Shown here in pieces: positions 1 through 9,089 of a stretch of DNA of 64,000 nucleotides. Source of the DNA: Sulfurovum sp. UBA4779 (GTDB lineage: Bacteria; Campylobacterota; Campylobacteria; Campylobacterales; Sulfurovaceae); NCBI GenBank assembly GCA_002403155.1, contig DHHF01000013.1, positions 55,766 through 119,765 on the forward strand. The letters run 5' to 3'. The position numbers were made by a program, and so were the translations under genes. The notes below the pieces were generated by a model, which worked only from the letters and a program-made list of their open reading frames with translations, did not search any database and was not told where the DNA came from. How positions within the stretch are numbered: the stretch's first letter is position 1; each line of letters begins with the position of its first letter.

Positions 1-103
1 TGTTTTTTTTACACCAAAAACATTTAAAGTGCTTTGCGATCGGTTTGGCTGTCAGCTTTTAGCGCATAATGGAAAAAATATTGCAGTAATTAGAAAATTG
101 TAA
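1..103 (+). CDS. C-terminal end of a protein gene cut by the window edge
   Basis: An open frame enters from the left edge (codons from base 2) and stops at TAA 101-103, giving about 33 residues that end in NIAVIRKL. A hairpin with a short T run follows at once, as expected at the end of a real gene. The visible tail (PKTFKVLCDRFGCQLL) is too short to assign to a family; a methyltransferase-like tail is only a guess. It converges on the minus-strand gene that ends at 186. Confidence 0.6.
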   Translation, partial: VFFTPKTFKVLCDRFGCQLLAHNGKNIAVIRKL

Positions 104-124
104 GCGGCCTTTAGGCCGGCTTTT
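102..124 (+). terminator. Rho-independent terminator of the left-edge gene
   Basis: AAGCGGCC (102-109) pairs with GGCC(G)GCTT (113-122), with one bulged G and a TTA-type loop, followed by TTTT at 121-124. It overlaps the stop codon of the partial gene. Confidence 0.6.
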
Positions 125-185
125 AGATAGCGGTTGATATGATAGGCTCCGCCTTAAAAATAAAAGTCGGCCAAAGGTTTATTGT

Positions 186-1166
186 TTAAAAGAGACTATA
201 CTCTTTTTGTATTGTATTGAGAATGCTTTTATCCGCACTATAGATAAACGCATAATTAAAATGAATGCTCTTAAGTATCTCGCGCACTTCTTCTTTGGTT
301 GTAAACCAGTGCGGGCGATCGATGCCTTCAACTTTTGTTTTGGGTGGGGTAAGTACGATACCTTTTACCCAAGTATTGCCGTTTTTTATATATTCTCTTG
401 CTTTAATGATATCGGCAATATTATCGCAAAATATCGCTACTTTGTCACTTTTGCTTGATGGAGTGCTTTTAAGTGTCTTGTCGATAAATACAGGCATAAA
501 ATGTTTAGTATATTTAATACGGTCGATAGAATAGGGAAGAGAGAATGCTTCACAGAAAGCAACAACACGCAACAGGTATTCCAAATGAAAAGGAATGAGT
601 TCCTTCTCTTGATAAGCAAAGCCTCCGACCTTGAAAGTCGTTCTAAACAACGTATCGGAAAGAGCATATCCTTCTACGTTGCTTTCAAGTTTTTGTACGT
701 CAGGCTTGATAAGTTCCATGAGCTCTTTGTTTGTACCTACAAAAAGAGAATCATTTGAGTTGAGTATCTGCTCAAAAGCTTTTCGCCAGTCATTTGCAAT
801 AAAGGCAATATTGTTTTTTTTCAGCAATATCATTTTTAAAAAACTCATCTCATGCGGTGAGAGCAGGAAGAATTTTGCTTCTTTTTTAATAATAACGTAG
901 CGGATCAGCTTGAATGCTGCCAATTGAATGTCGCTTACTTTGATCCATGCGATTTCCGCATCATGTTTAATGATATTTTCATTATCATAAACGATGGCAT
1001 AGGCGCCATGTTTGATTGCAATGTCTATCTCTTCTTGATTTGAAGAAAAGAAAAGGTCGCCATGCTCTACTTTTGAGGGGTATACGGTCGCACCTTCTAT
1101 GGCATGGATTTTGGGAACATTGGCAAGGGCCCCTTCCGTGAGGTTTACGATATCTTCAATTTTCAT
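186..1166 (-). CDS. Degenerate Mur-ligase-like protein
   Basis: A 326-residue protein whose first ~100 residues resemble the N-terminal UDP-binding domain of MurE/MurF: a GATVYPSKVEHGDLFFS stretch near residues 25-41, then a GAYAIVYDN stretch, echoing the 'DSR..pG.lFvA...GA.aiv' pattern. The part where a Mur ligase would carry its ATP P-loop (GTNGKT) reads LLSPHEMSFLKMIL near residues 100-114 and lacks GKT. It is also shorter than a true MurE/MurF (about 450). It sits 2 bases downstream of metG on the same strand and is probably co-transcribed. A non-ligase role in cell-wall biology is inferred; no function is proven. Confidence 0.6.
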   Translation of the reverse strand: MKIEDIVNLTEGALANVPKIHAIEGATVYPSKVEHGDLFFSSNQEEIDIAIKHGAYAIVYDNENIIKHDAEIAWIKVSDIQLAAFKLIRYVIIKKEAKFFLLSPHEMSFLKMILLKKNNIAFIANDWRKAFEQILNSNDSLFVGTNKELMELIKPDVQKLESNVEGYALSDTLFRTTFKVGGFAYQEKELIPFHLEYLLRVVAFCEAFSLPYSIDRIKYTKHFMPVFIDKTLKSTPSSKSDKVAIFCDNIADIIKAREYIKNGNTWVKGIVLTPPKTKVEGIDRPHWFTTKEEVREILKSIHFNYAFIYSADKSILNTIQKEYSLF

Positions 1167-1168
1167 TG

Positions 1169-3127
1169 TTATCCTATAGGGGTGCCGGGTGTTTTTGGTT
1201 TTTCGGGACGGATCAGAGAAAGTCCTTCGCTGTCTTTGGCAGCAAGAAGCATCCCCTCGCTTTTTAGGCCCATCAGTTTTGCGGGTTTAAGATTTGCAAC
1301 CATGCAGACTTGTGTACCGATCATCTCTTCTGCCCCATACCACTCTTTTATCCCTGCGACAACCTGGCGAGGGTTTTCTTCGCCTATGTCGACCTGAAGC
1401 AAAAGAAGCTTGCTGCTTTTTGGTACCTCTTCAGCTTCTATGACGGTTCCCACTTTCAATGAGGTTTGAAAAAATTGATCGATGCCTATCAGTGCAATAC
1501 CTGCATTTTTTTGTTCGTCTGTTTTTTGTCCTTCTTTTTGCATCGCTTTGGCTTCCGGTTTTTTATTTTCCGGTTCAGGCTGCGCAAGCAGGGGTGCTTC
1601 AATACGAGGAAAAAGAGGAGGAATTTTTTTCAGCGTAAAAGATTCCAGCAAATTTTTGTTTTTGATAAGATGGTTCCAGCTTGTGTGATTGATTTCAAAA
1701 TGCAATGCATGAGCTATTTTTACAGAGATTTCAGGCATCACGGGGTGAAGCATGGTAGTGACTTTGGCTAAAATTACTGCAATAAGCCCATTGAGTGCCA
1801 TGACCTCCTCTTTTTTTCCCTCTTTCATGAGCGTCCACGGCTGGTATTTGTCGATGGCTTTGTTTGCAACCGAAAGCGGTCTCCAAAGTTCTTCGAGGTA
1901 TCGATGAATCTGCATTTCAAACAGCATGGGTTCCAGCTTTTCCAGTGAGGCTTCGACCTCATCGAGTTCAGCTTTATAGTATTTGCGTACATCGGCACAA
2001 TCAATATGGCCTTCAAAATACTTTTCGCTCATTCCTATCAAACGGTTAAGCAGATTGCCAAGATCGTTGCCTAGATCAGAATTGATGCGGTCTATCAGGG
2101 CTTTTTGAGAGAAATCCCCATCGCCGCCAAACGGTACTTCTCTTAGTAAGAAATAGCGAAAATTATCTAAACCGTAAGCAGTCGCAACTTCTCTTGGGTT
2201 GACAACATTTCCTTTGGATTTGCTCATTTTTTCGCCGTCTCTTGTCCACCATCCGTGGGCAGCAACATGTTTGGGCAAAGGCAAACCGAGGCTCATTAAG
2301 AATGCAGGCCAATAAATCGCATGAAAACGCAAGATGTCTTTTCCTATAAGATGAACATGCGCAGGCCAATAGCGCATATTTTTTTCATCCGTGCCGTATC
2401 CTAGTGCGGTAACGTAATTCATCAAGGCATCCAGCCATACATACATGACATGTTTAGGGTCATTCAAGTTATCGGGCAGTTTTACGCCCCAGTCAAAGCT
2501 TGTACGTGTGATCGAAAGGTCATCCAATCCGCTCTCAACAAAACGAATGACTTCATTTCTTTTGCTTTTAGGAAGAATACAGTCGGGATTGTTATGATAC
2601 CATTCTAAAAGTTTATCTTGGTATTTTGAAAGTTTAAAAAAATAACTCTCTTCTTCTACAATAACTGTGCTTTTGCCGCATTCGGGACAAAACTCATCAT
2701 CGACGAGCTGTGTTTTTGGGAAAAAAGTTTCACATGAGATGCAGTAGTGCCCTTTATAGATATCTTTATAGATATCTCCATTGTCATGCATCACAGAAAA
2801 CGCTTTTTGCACGCCTGTTTTGTGGTCTTCGTCGGTTGTTCGAATAAATTTATCATAGGAGATATGAAAATCATCCCAAAGATTTTTAAAAGCTGCGGAG
2901 ATTTCATCTGCATAGGCTTGGGTGGTTTTCCCTTTTGCTTTAGCAGACTCTTCTATTTTTTGGCCGTGTTCGTCTGTACCGGTTAAAAAGAAAGTATCAA
3001 GGCCGCTCATGCGTGAATAGCGTGCTAACGTATCTGCGATAATTGTTGTATAGGCATGGCCGATGTGCGCAATATCGTTGACATAATAAATGGGTGTAGT
3101 GATGTAGACGTTTTTATGACAAGCCAT
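1169..3127 (-). CDS. metG: Methionyl-tRNA synthetase
   Basis: Charges tRNA-Met with methionine in the cytoplasm. This is a class I synthetase of 652 residues with HIGH at 21-24, a cysteine knuckle (CISCETF...CPECG) around 130-150, and KMSKSKG near 299-305. The last ~105 residues form a Trbp111-type tRNA-binding domain, joined by a Lys/Glu/Gln-rich linker around residues 510-545. A good AAGGAAAA ribosome site lies upstream of the ATG. The Mur-like gene follows 2 bases downstream. Family assignment is secure. Confidence 0.97.
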   Translation of the reverse strand: MACHKNVYITTPIYYVNDIAHIGHAYTTIIADTLARYSRMSGLDTFFLTGTDEHGQKIEESAKAKGKTTQAYADEISAAFKNLWDDFHISYDKFIRTTDEDHKTGVQKAFSVMHDNGDIYKDIYKGHYCISCETFFPKTQLVDDEFCPECGKSTVIVEEESYFFKLSKYQDKLLEWYHNNPDCILPKSKRNEVIRFVESGLDDLSITRTSFDWGVKLPDNLNDPKHVMYVWLDALMNYVTALGYGTDEKNMRYWPAHVHLIGKDILRFHAIYWPAFLMSLGLPLPKHVAAHGWWTRDGEKMSKSKGNVVNPREVATAYGLDNFRYFLLREVPFGGDGDFSQKALIDRINSDLGNDLGNLLNRLIGMSEKYFEGHIDCADVRKYYKAELDEVEASLEKLEPMLFEMQIHRYLEELWRPLSVANKAIDKYQPWTLMKEGKKEEVMALNGLIAVILAKVTTMLHPVMPEISVKIAHALHFEINHTSWNHLIKNKNLLESFTLKKIPPLFPRIEAPLLAQPEPENKKPEAKAMQKEGQKTDEQKNAGIALIGIDQFFQTSLKVGTVIEAEEVPKSSKLLLLQVDIGEENPRQVVAGIKEWYGAEEMIGTQVCMVANLKPAKLMGLKSEGMLLAAKDSEGLSLIRPEKPKTPGTPIG

Positions 3128-3322
3128 AAGTAGTTTTCCTTAAACAAATGAGTTTTTGGTTTACGTAGTGTAAATTTGAAAGCTATTTTAACCAAAGGAT
3201 GCTGTAGGACGGGTAAATCGTTTCAAGCAATCCTTCTTTTTGCCAAAAACCGCCAATGCGGCTTTTTTTGCCACGTGATAGGTTTTTTTTGTGTTTTTGC
3301 TTAAAAATTTAGTCTATTGTAC

Positions 3323-3328
3323 TATAAT
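3323..3328 (+). promoter_or_regulatory. Predicted -10 box of the SulP transporter gene
   Basis: TATAAT lies 35 bases before the ATG at 3363, in the intergenic region divergent from metG. No well-spaced -35 box is visible; weak -35 conservation is usual for sigma-70 promoters in this phylum. An AGAGAGAGAAG ribosome site follows. Confidence 0.5.
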
Positions 3329-3362
3329 TCAAATTATTAAAACAGGCAGCTAGAGAGAGAAG

Positions 3363-5009
3363 ATGAACAATATTTTACAGCCAAAATTTTTTACTTTATT
3401 GAAAGAGGGCATCTCTAAAGAACAGATCGTTTCAGATGTATTTGCAGGGATCATTGTGGGTATTGTTGCTCTTCCGCTTGCGATCGCATTTGCCGTGGCG
3501 TCAGGCGTTTCTCCCGAAAAAGGGCTTGTTACTGCTATTATCGCCGGATTTATTATTTCTTTTTTAGGAGGAAGCAGGGTTCAAATCGGCGGGCCGACCG
3601 GCGCTTTTGTGGTGATTATCTATGCATTGGTTGAGCAGTACGGGGTTGACGGACTTGTCATATCGACGATAATGGCCGGGATTATTTTGATCATTTTTGG
3701 GCTTTTGAAGCTGGGTGCATTGCTAAGATATTTTCCGCACCCGCTTATTGTCGGTTTCACAAGCGGAATTGCAGTGGTTATTTTTTCAACACAAATTAAA
3801 GATGCGCTAGGGCTTACTATCAAAAAGCTCCCATCGGAATTTATGGAAAAATGGCAAGTCTATTTGATGCATCTTTCAGATACAAATTTTTATGCACTCG
3901 CTATCACGATCGTTACGATTTTGATCGTTGTTTACTCGAAGTATCTTACAACAAAAATTCCCGGTTCGTTTATAGCGATTATTGCAGTAACTGCCATTGT
4001 TGCCCTTGCAGATTTGCCTGTTGCGACCATAGAATCTTTTTTTGGCACCATTCCAAGCGATATCAGCTTTACGCTTCCGAAATTTGAGTTTAGCAGCCTT
4101 TCTATGTATATCGCTCCGGCACTCACCATTGCCCTTTTGGGCGGGATAGAGTCGCTCCTGTCTGCAGTTGTTGCAGACGGCATGATCGGATCAAGCCACC
4201 GTTCAAACACCGAACTGATTTCTCAGGGGATAGCAAATATTGTTACGCCGTTCTTTGGGGGGATTCCTGCTACCGGCGCCATCGCAAGAACGGCAACCAA
4301 CGTAAAAAACGGGGGGCGGACTCCTATTGCGGGTATGGTTCATGCCTTAACGCTTTTTTTGATCATGATTTTGTTTGCAGATCTGGCAAAATTGATTCCG
4401 ATGGCATGTCTGGCCGGTATATTGATCGTTGTTTCGTACAATATGAGCGAATGGCGCTCTTTCATGTCTATTTTGAGAGGCTCGCCGTTTGATATTGCCG
4501 TTTTATTGTCTACATTTTTTTTAACAGTGCTTGTGGATTTGACTATTGCGATTGAAGTGGGCGTTGTTTTGGCCTCTTTGCTCTTTATGAAGCGAATGGC
4601 GGACATCGGAGGAATGGTTTCGGAAAATGCAGAGAGCGATGAGATGGAAAATTATTCCGATATACCCGAAGGCATCGCTATTTATGAAATAGGAGGCCCG
4701 CTATTTTTTGCATCAGCAAAACAATATGCCGAAACGATAAAAAATATCGGATTTTCAAACAAAATTCTGATTATACGCATGCGTCATGTTCCTTTTATCG
4801 ATTCAACGGCCCTTCATAATCTTGAAGAGACGGTAAAAACGCTAAAAAATGCCGGCGTTACCATCGTCATGTCCGGAACGAATGACAAAGTATATAAAGA
4901 TTTAAAACAGCATCATATCGTTTCGCTCATAGGAGAAGAGCATATTTTAAAATCATTTGAAAAAGCGTTGATTCATGCAAAAAATATACTCGACTTTGAA
5001 AAGAATTAA
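3363..5009 (+). CDS. SulP-family inorganic anion transporter with STAS domain
   Basis: An inner-membrane transporter of 548 residues. Residues ~20-415 hold about 10-12 hydrophobic segments, including the SulP-typical AGIIVGIVALPLAIAFAVAS near 28-47 and a GGSRVQIGGPTGAF stretch near 69-82. Residues ~440-540 form a cytoplasmic STAS domain (HVPFIDSTALHNLEE). The family carries sulfate, bicarbonate, chloride or dicarboxylates, and the substrate cannot be read from sequence. A bicarbonate role would fit an autotroph that also has the carbonic anhydrase at 52176, but that link is inferred. It is monocistronic and converges on the fbp operon. Confidence 0.9.
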   Translation: MNNILQPKFFTLLKEGISKEQIVSDVFAGIIVGIVALPLAIAFAVASGVSPEKGLVTAIIAGFIISFLGGSRVQIGGPTGAFVVIIYALVEQYGVDGLVISTIMAGIILIIFGLLKLGALLRYFPHPLIVGFTSGIAVVIFSTQIKDALGLTIKKLPSEFMEKWQVYLMHLSDTNFYALAITIVTILIVVYSKYLTTKIPGSFIAIIAVTAIVALADLPVATIESFFGTIPSDISFTLPKFEFSSLSMYIAPALTIALLGGIESLLSAVVADGMIGSSHRSNTELISQGIANIVTPFFGGIPATGAIARTATNVKNGGRTPIAGMVHALTLFLIMILFADLAKLIPMACLAGILIVVSYNMSEWRSFMSILRGSPFDIAVLLSTFFLTVLVDLTIAIEVGVVLASLLFMKRMADIGGMVSENAESDEMENYSDIPEGIAIYEIGGPLFFASAKQYAETIKNIGFSNKILIIRMRHVPFIDSTALHNLEETVKTLKNAGVTIVMSGTNDKVYKDLKQHHIVSLIGEEHILKSFEKALIHAKNILDFEKN

Positions 5010-5027
5010 AATATCTTCAATACAAAA

Positions 5028-5055
5028 GCGGGGGATTAAAACTCAAATCCTCCGC
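5028..5055 (-). terminator. Terminator of the mobB-fbp operon
   Basis: GCGGGGGATT (5028-5037) pairs with AATCCTCCGC (5046-5055), ten pairs including one G-U. Read on the minus strand, the hairpin is followed by TTTTGTATT. It overlaps the stop codon of the 69-residue gene. Confidence 0.6.
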
Positions 5056-5245
5056 TATCCCCTCTGTTCATACTCTCATATACGCTGATGACATAAGCAT
5101 CACGCAGCTCGCAGCTTAAAACAAGTTCACATTGAAGGCAGCTATGAAGTTCTTTAGCGATTTGACAAGCTTGCAGTTCTTCTTTTTTTTTAACGAGTGC
5201 AATATCCCATTGGTTTGGGATATTTTCTTGTGCATTTTTTTGCAT
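5036..5245 (-). CDS. Small cysteine-containing protein, conserved beside fbp
   Basis: A 69-residue protein with four cysteines in the middle spaced C-x8-C-x2-C-x5-C (AC, SCLQC, SC), which could bind a metal or an Fe-S cluster, although no known domain is recognised. Its start overlaps the fbp stop by one base, so translation is probably coupled. As I recall, C. jejuni has a small gene in the same place between fbp and metG, which supports it being real. Function unknown. Confidence 0.7.
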   Translation of the reverse strand: MQKNAQENIPNQWDIALVKKKEELQACQIAKELHSCLQCELVLSCELRDAYVISVYESMNRGDSGGFEF

Positions 5246-6096
5246 CAGGCTTTTGCTCCGTAAGTTTTTTTGAGCGCCTCTATTTCATAGTTTGACCCAA
5301 AGAAGCAAGGGGAGGTATCGTGAAGATGTTTTGGGACAAGCTCAAGAAGCCTTGTTCCGTTATTGTCGATCGCTTGGCCTCCGGCTTGTTCATAGATAAA
5401 GGCAAAAGGCATAACTTCAAAGAGTTGTCTGAGTTTGCCTTCGGGTTTATCGGAAGTGCCGGGATAGGAGAAGAGTCCTCCGCCTTTGAGCAGAATTTGA
5501 TGAAGATCAGGCACCATTCCGCCCGAATAGCGAAGCCTGTATCCTTCGGCAAAGAGGCTGTCGATAAATTTTTTATGCGCAGCGCTCCAATTTTGCTGGG
5601 TGCCTCCGGGTGCGTTAAGTTTGCCTTTTTGACCCAGTGAAACTTCGCCGATCAAGTTAAATTCCTCTCCTTGTGCCCTATAGTGCAAAGGTTTTCCTTT
5701 TTTTGAAGCGGTAACCAATTCGATACGCGGTCCATAGACAACATAGGCCGAAGCCACAAGATTTTCTCCTTTTGGCTCTCCTTCATAGATACCGAAAATT
5801 GATCCTACAGAAAGATTGACATCGGCCAGACTCGAGCCGTCCAGAGGGTCATAGCAAACAGTATAGACACCGTGTTCGTTTATGGGCAAAACCTCTTCTT
5901 TTTCTTCGCTTACCAGGGCTTTGACAAGAGAAACATCCATAAAAGCCTGCTCGACGATATAGTCACTTTTTACGTCTAATTTTAATTGCTCTTCGCCTGA
6001 AGCATTTTCTGTACTGCTGTACCCCAAATCTTCTGTTTTAATGGCATGGTCTATTTTGAGGGCGATTGTTTTGATCGTGTTGAAAATTGTTTGCAT
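5245..6096 (-). CDS. fbp: Fructose-1,6-bisphosphatase, class I
   Basis: Hydrolyses fructose 1,6-bisphosphate to fructose 6-phosphate in gluconeogenesis, and in sugar synthesis by autotrophs. The 283-residue protein carries the metal-binding DPLDGSS motif at 83-89, and the later YSGGMVPDLHQILLKGGG and YPGTSDKPEGKLR stretches (around 190-225) match the class I active-site region. It is slightly shorter than the enterobacterial enzyme (~332) but matches other Campylobacterota. It is second in the mobB-fbp-small-protein operon, with a one-base overlap at each junction. Confidence 0.95.
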   Translation of the reverse strand: MQTIFNTIKTIALKIDHAIKTEDLGYSSTENASGEEQLKLDVKSDYIVEQAFMDVSLVKALVSEEKEEVLPINEHGVYTVCYDPLDGSSLADVNLSVGSIFGIYEGEPKGENLVASAYVVYGPRIELVTASKKGKPLHYRAQGEEFNLIGEVSLGQKGKLNAPGGTQQNWSAAHKKFIDSLFAEGYRLRYSGGMVPDLHQILLKGGGLFSYPGTSDKPEGKLRQLFEVMPFAFIYEQAGGQAIDNNGTRLLELVPKHLHDTSPCFFGSNYEIEALKKTYGAKA

Positions 6097-6593
6097 TATA
6101 ACTCTTTAGCGTGATGATGGATCCATTCGATAATCATTTCGGTATTGTTAAGGTCCAAAATAGTGATCGATGGAGGTATTGTATAGCATTTTAGGTCAAT
6201 TGAATCATCAATTGCAATCGCTTCGCTGCAATCAAAATAGCTCTCGTCTATTTGGTTTCTAAAAATGGCAATACGGGGCAGCGGAAGTGTCTTTAATCCT
6301 TCGACAAGCAAAATATCAAATTTGTTTATCATTTGAACAATATCATCTAAGCTTTTTTCTTTTTGGGAAAAATAGGTAGTTCTTGTCGGAGACGTAACAA
6401 CCACTTCTGCCCCAGTCTGTGAAAAAATATAGCTGTCTTTGCCTTTTATGTCAAACTGCGCTTTATCTTTGGGGTCATTTTTGATGATCGCCACTTGATA
6501 GTTTTTGATCAATTCTTTTGCAACTTTTTCGATCAGTGTTGTTTTGCCGCTGTTTGATGGGCCGGTAAAGGCGACGGCGACTCTTTTTTTCAT
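6096..6593 (-). CDS. mobB: Molybdopterin-guanine dinucleotide biosynthesis protein B
   Basis: A GTP-binding adaptor that helps MobA attach GMP to molybdopterin. The P-loop GPSNSGKT is at residues 11-18; EGLKTLPLPRIAIFRN around residues 95-115 is typical of MobB. I chose the ATG at 6593 because it has AAGGAA just upstream and gives MKKRVAVAF at the N-terminus; an upstream in-frame start at 6614 would add seven unlikely residues. It overlaps fbp by one base. The cofactor serves formate dehydrogenases, nitrate reductase and similar enzymes that are not in this window. Confidence 0.92.
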   Translation of the reverse strand: MKKRVAVAFTGPSNSGKTTLIEKVAKELIKNYQVAIIKNDPKDKAQFDIKGKDSYIFSQTGAEVVVTSPTRTTYFSQKEKSLDDIVQMINKFDILLVEGLKTLPLPRIAIFRNQIDESYFDCSEAIAIDDSIDLKCYTIPPSITILDLNNTEMIIEWIHHHAKEL

Positions 6594-6729
6594 TGATTGG
6601 TTCCTTCTACACATTTGATGATTTTATCCACGAGACTAATTTGGAGTATCGTGGGGAGATTTGTATGAAAAAAATTATACTTAAAACTTTATTGAAACTA
6701 TGTTAAAATCTTTAAACAAAGGAGGGACG

Positions 6730-7251
6730 ATGCATAATATCATTTTTATAGTCATCGTAGCAGCTTGTTTGGCAGGCTGCACCCAAAAAGAAGAAATAGT
6801 GCTTATGCAAGAATTTGAAAAACACAAAACTTACCACAAACATCTAAGCAAAACAGAAAAAGTCCAGCTCTATAATTCCGCAGGGGAGACAAAAGCATTG
6901 CTTGTCGCAACCTATCTTTTTACACAGGTATCCTATAAAAAAGATGAAAGGGAAGAAGTGTTTATCGTGGGAATTTCTGCAGAGGATGGGACAAAAGATG
7001 GCTTTATGAAGTCTGATTATGTCTTGACGCTAAACGGCCGGCCACCCAAAAATATTCAAAAAATTAGCTATAAAGAGGCAAAAATGAAGGATATTTCCTT
7101 TGTGACAGAATGGGGAGAATACTATGTGATGGCTTTTCCTCACGTGGAAAGCAAAAGTTTTGATCTGGTATTTGAAAGCAAAGATTACTTAAAGGGTGTG
7201 CTGCATTTTGCCAAAGCGGCAAAATATGTATTGGAGCAAACAAAACAGTAA
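6730..7251 (+). CDS. Predicted lipoprotein of unknown function
   Basis: The predicted protein is ~173 residues. The N-terminus MHNIIFIVIVAACLAGCTQ ends in a lipobox (LAGC), so it should be lipidated and membrane-anchored. The ATG at 6730 is preferred because GGAGGG lies just upstream; the longer reading from 6700 would bury the signal peptide. The mature part is polar and mixed alpha/beta, with no domain I recognise. C. jejuni has a lipoprotein gene in the same place, as far as I recall. It stands alone and converges on slt. Confidence 0.8.
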   Translation: MHNIIFIVIVAACLAGCTQKEEIVLMQEFEKHKTYHKHLSKTEKVQLYNSAGETKALLVATYLFTQVSYKKDEREEVFIVGISAEDGTKDGFMKSDYVLTLNGRPPKNIQKISYKEAKMKDISFVTEWGEYYVMAFPHVESKSFDLVFESKDYLKGVLHFAKAAKYVLEQTKQ

Positions 7252-7254
7252 AAT

Positions 7255-8814
7255 CTACTGTCTGAATTGATCTGTTTGAGAGGGCGTAGTGAGCGATTCT
7301 AAAAACGGCAAAAGTCTTGTCGGCTGCCCAAGCTTGTTTAGGTAGATGACATAGTTGGCAAGTACATGTTTGCCGTATTCTCTTGCTTCTTCATTTTGGA
7401 TGGTCTCCATACTCCAGTAAGGCTGATACGGACCGGGCCTAAAATATTTTTGGGTTGTAATCAGATTTCTTGTAAAGCCTATCCCCCCATTGTATGCATA
7501 AGCAATAAAAAGCGGATGATAGAGATATTTCGTGAGATAATCCAGGTGAAAATTAGCATATTCTAAAGCTTTGTAAGGATCAAACATTTCATCCAAGTCT
7601 ATTTTCTCGCCCTTTTTTATGGCGATATCCTCTACCAAAAAAGGCATAATCTGCATCATGCCAAGAGCAAAAGAGCGTGAGACCGAAGCGGGAACAAAAC
7701 GGCTTTCCTGTCTGGCTATGGCATACAGAAGCGCTTGACGTTTCGGGCTGAGATTTTTCATTGCGTTACGGTATGGCATAGGAAAATAGGATTCTTTGAA
7801 GTCTGATGCCTTGGCTTTGATATAAGTGTAGGGTCCCACGGTTTCGTCCGATTTGTATTCTTCGGCCAAGCGATGAAGATTGTATCTTCCAGAGAAGAGT
7901 TTTTCTTTAAGCTGAGCCCAATGGATAGGATTTTGTATGTTGAAGTGGCCGATACGTGCCGAACCGAGTTTGGGGGTAATTGTTTTTGGATATTTCATTT
8001 TCATGATATCCCGTGCAGCAAGGGTATAGATATTGATATGGTAACTGTTAAGCAGATTTTTGAGGTATCCTGTATCTTTGCTGACGAGGTAGAGCCAAAA
8101 ATTAGCTTTGTCTTTATCTCTTCTTTCCGTAAATTTTTTTCTTGCCTGTCCAAAATAGAGCATAGCAATTTTGGGCTGATTTTGAGAAAGTGCATAAAGC
8201 CCGACTCTAAAATGCGTTTGAGGCGTGATGAAATTGCCTTCCGCCGGCGCTTGGAGCAGTGATCGGCGCAGTTTGGGCAAATTTTCTGAAAGTATAATGC
8301 GGATGCTTTGATCAAATTTCTCATCCATGGTCATCACCCGGTATTCTTTGGAGGAGAGAAGTTTGTCAAATCTTTGTTTGCGCAGGGTGTGCCCGCAATT
8401 ATTGAAAAGATAACACTCCATTTGCGGTGTTTGGGCTACCCATGCCGGGGCATTGAGTTTGCCTTGTTTGAGCGCTTGAAGTTTTTGGTAATTGGCTTTC
8501 CATTGTTGTTTTTCAGCTTCGGTGGCTTTGCGTCTGATGGGTGTGCTTGCCGGAGGCACCTGAGGAGCCAATCCGGTTTTTTTTCTGTATGCTTCGCGCA
8601 GTTTTTTATTGAGGAAACTGGCTTCTTGGATAATCGCGTTGGCTTCTGCGGCAGTCGTACTATACTGGGATAAAAATCGCCAGATATAGTAATCTTTTTC
8701 TATGCTTTTTGGCATATTGTGTATTTGCCAATAGTCGAATGTTTTTGTATTTGCACTCAGGGTGCCCATTGTTAATGCGATAACAAATGCAAAGAGCCTC
8801 CACTTGCTTTTCAT
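7255..8814 (-). CDS. slt: Soluble lytic murein transglycosylase
   Basis: A periplasmic enzyme that cleaves glycan strands of peptidoglycan to 1,6-anhydro-MurNAc ends. The 519-residue protein has a Sec signal peptide (about residues 1-21), a long helical middle like the Slt superhelix, and a C-terminal SLT domain from ~370. There, ARQESRF supplies the catalytic Glu, followed by SFALGMMQIMP and AYNGG. It is last in the gltX-yggT-slt operon, 8 bases after yggT. Its anhydro products are the substrates of the recycling genes at 26.7-31.6 kb. Confidence 0.92.
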   Translation of the reverse strand: MKSKWRLFAFVIALTMGTLSANTKTFDYWQIHNMPKSIEKDYYIWRFLSQYSTTAAEANAIIQEASFLNKKLREAYRKKTGLAPQVPPASTPIRRKATEAEKQQWKANYQKLQALKQGKLNAPAWVAQTPQMECYLFNNCGHTLRKQRFDKLLSSKEYRVMTMDEKFDQSIRIILSENLPKLRRSLLQAPAEGNFITPQTHFRVGLYALSQNQPKIAMLYFGQARKKFTERRDKDKANFWLYLVSKDTGYLKNLLNSYHINIYTLAARDIMKMKYPKTITPKLGSARIGHFNIQNPIHWAQLKEKLFSGRYNLHRLAEEYKSDETVGPYTYIKAKASDFKESYFPMPYRNAMKNLSPKRQALLYAIARQESRFVPASVSRSFALGMMQIMPFLVEDIAIKKGEKIDLDEMFDPYKALEYANFHLDYLTKYLYHPLFIAYAYNGGIGFTRNLITTQKYFRPGPYQPYWSMETIQNEEAREYGKHVLANYVIYLNKLGQPTRLLPFLESLTTPSQTDQFRQ

Positions 8815-8822
8815 TGTACTGC

Positions 8823-9089
8823 CTAATATGCCATGATCAAGTTATCGATAAATTGCAATCCCAAAATGATAATCAACGGAGAGAGGTCAATGCCGGAAAT
8901 AACAACAAAGGGCAGTTTGTTTCTGATCCATTGAAAAACGGGTTCTGTCAATCGATAAAGTATTTGAACAACCGGATTGCGAGGATCGGGCCGTACGAAA
9001 CTAAGCAGCGCGGCAATAATCACAATCCAAATATATAGATTGATTACGGTATGCAGGGTTTGAAGAACGGCATAAAACAAAGCATTCAT
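8823..9089 (-). CDS. YggT-family small membrane protein
   Basis: An 88-residue protein with two hydrophobic segments (about 10-30 and 62-85) around a YggT core: VRPDPRNPVVQILYRLTEPVF, of which DPRNPVVQ and LTEPV are the family signature. The family is linked to osmotic tolerance and membrane or cell-division functions, without a defined activity. Its start overlaps the gltX stop by 4 bases, so the two are translationally coupled. Confidence 0.9.
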   Translation of the reverse strand: MNALFYAVLQTLHTVINLYIWIVIIAALLSFVRPDPRNPVVQILYRLTEPVFQWIRNKLPFVVISGIDLSPLIIILGLQFIDNLIMAY

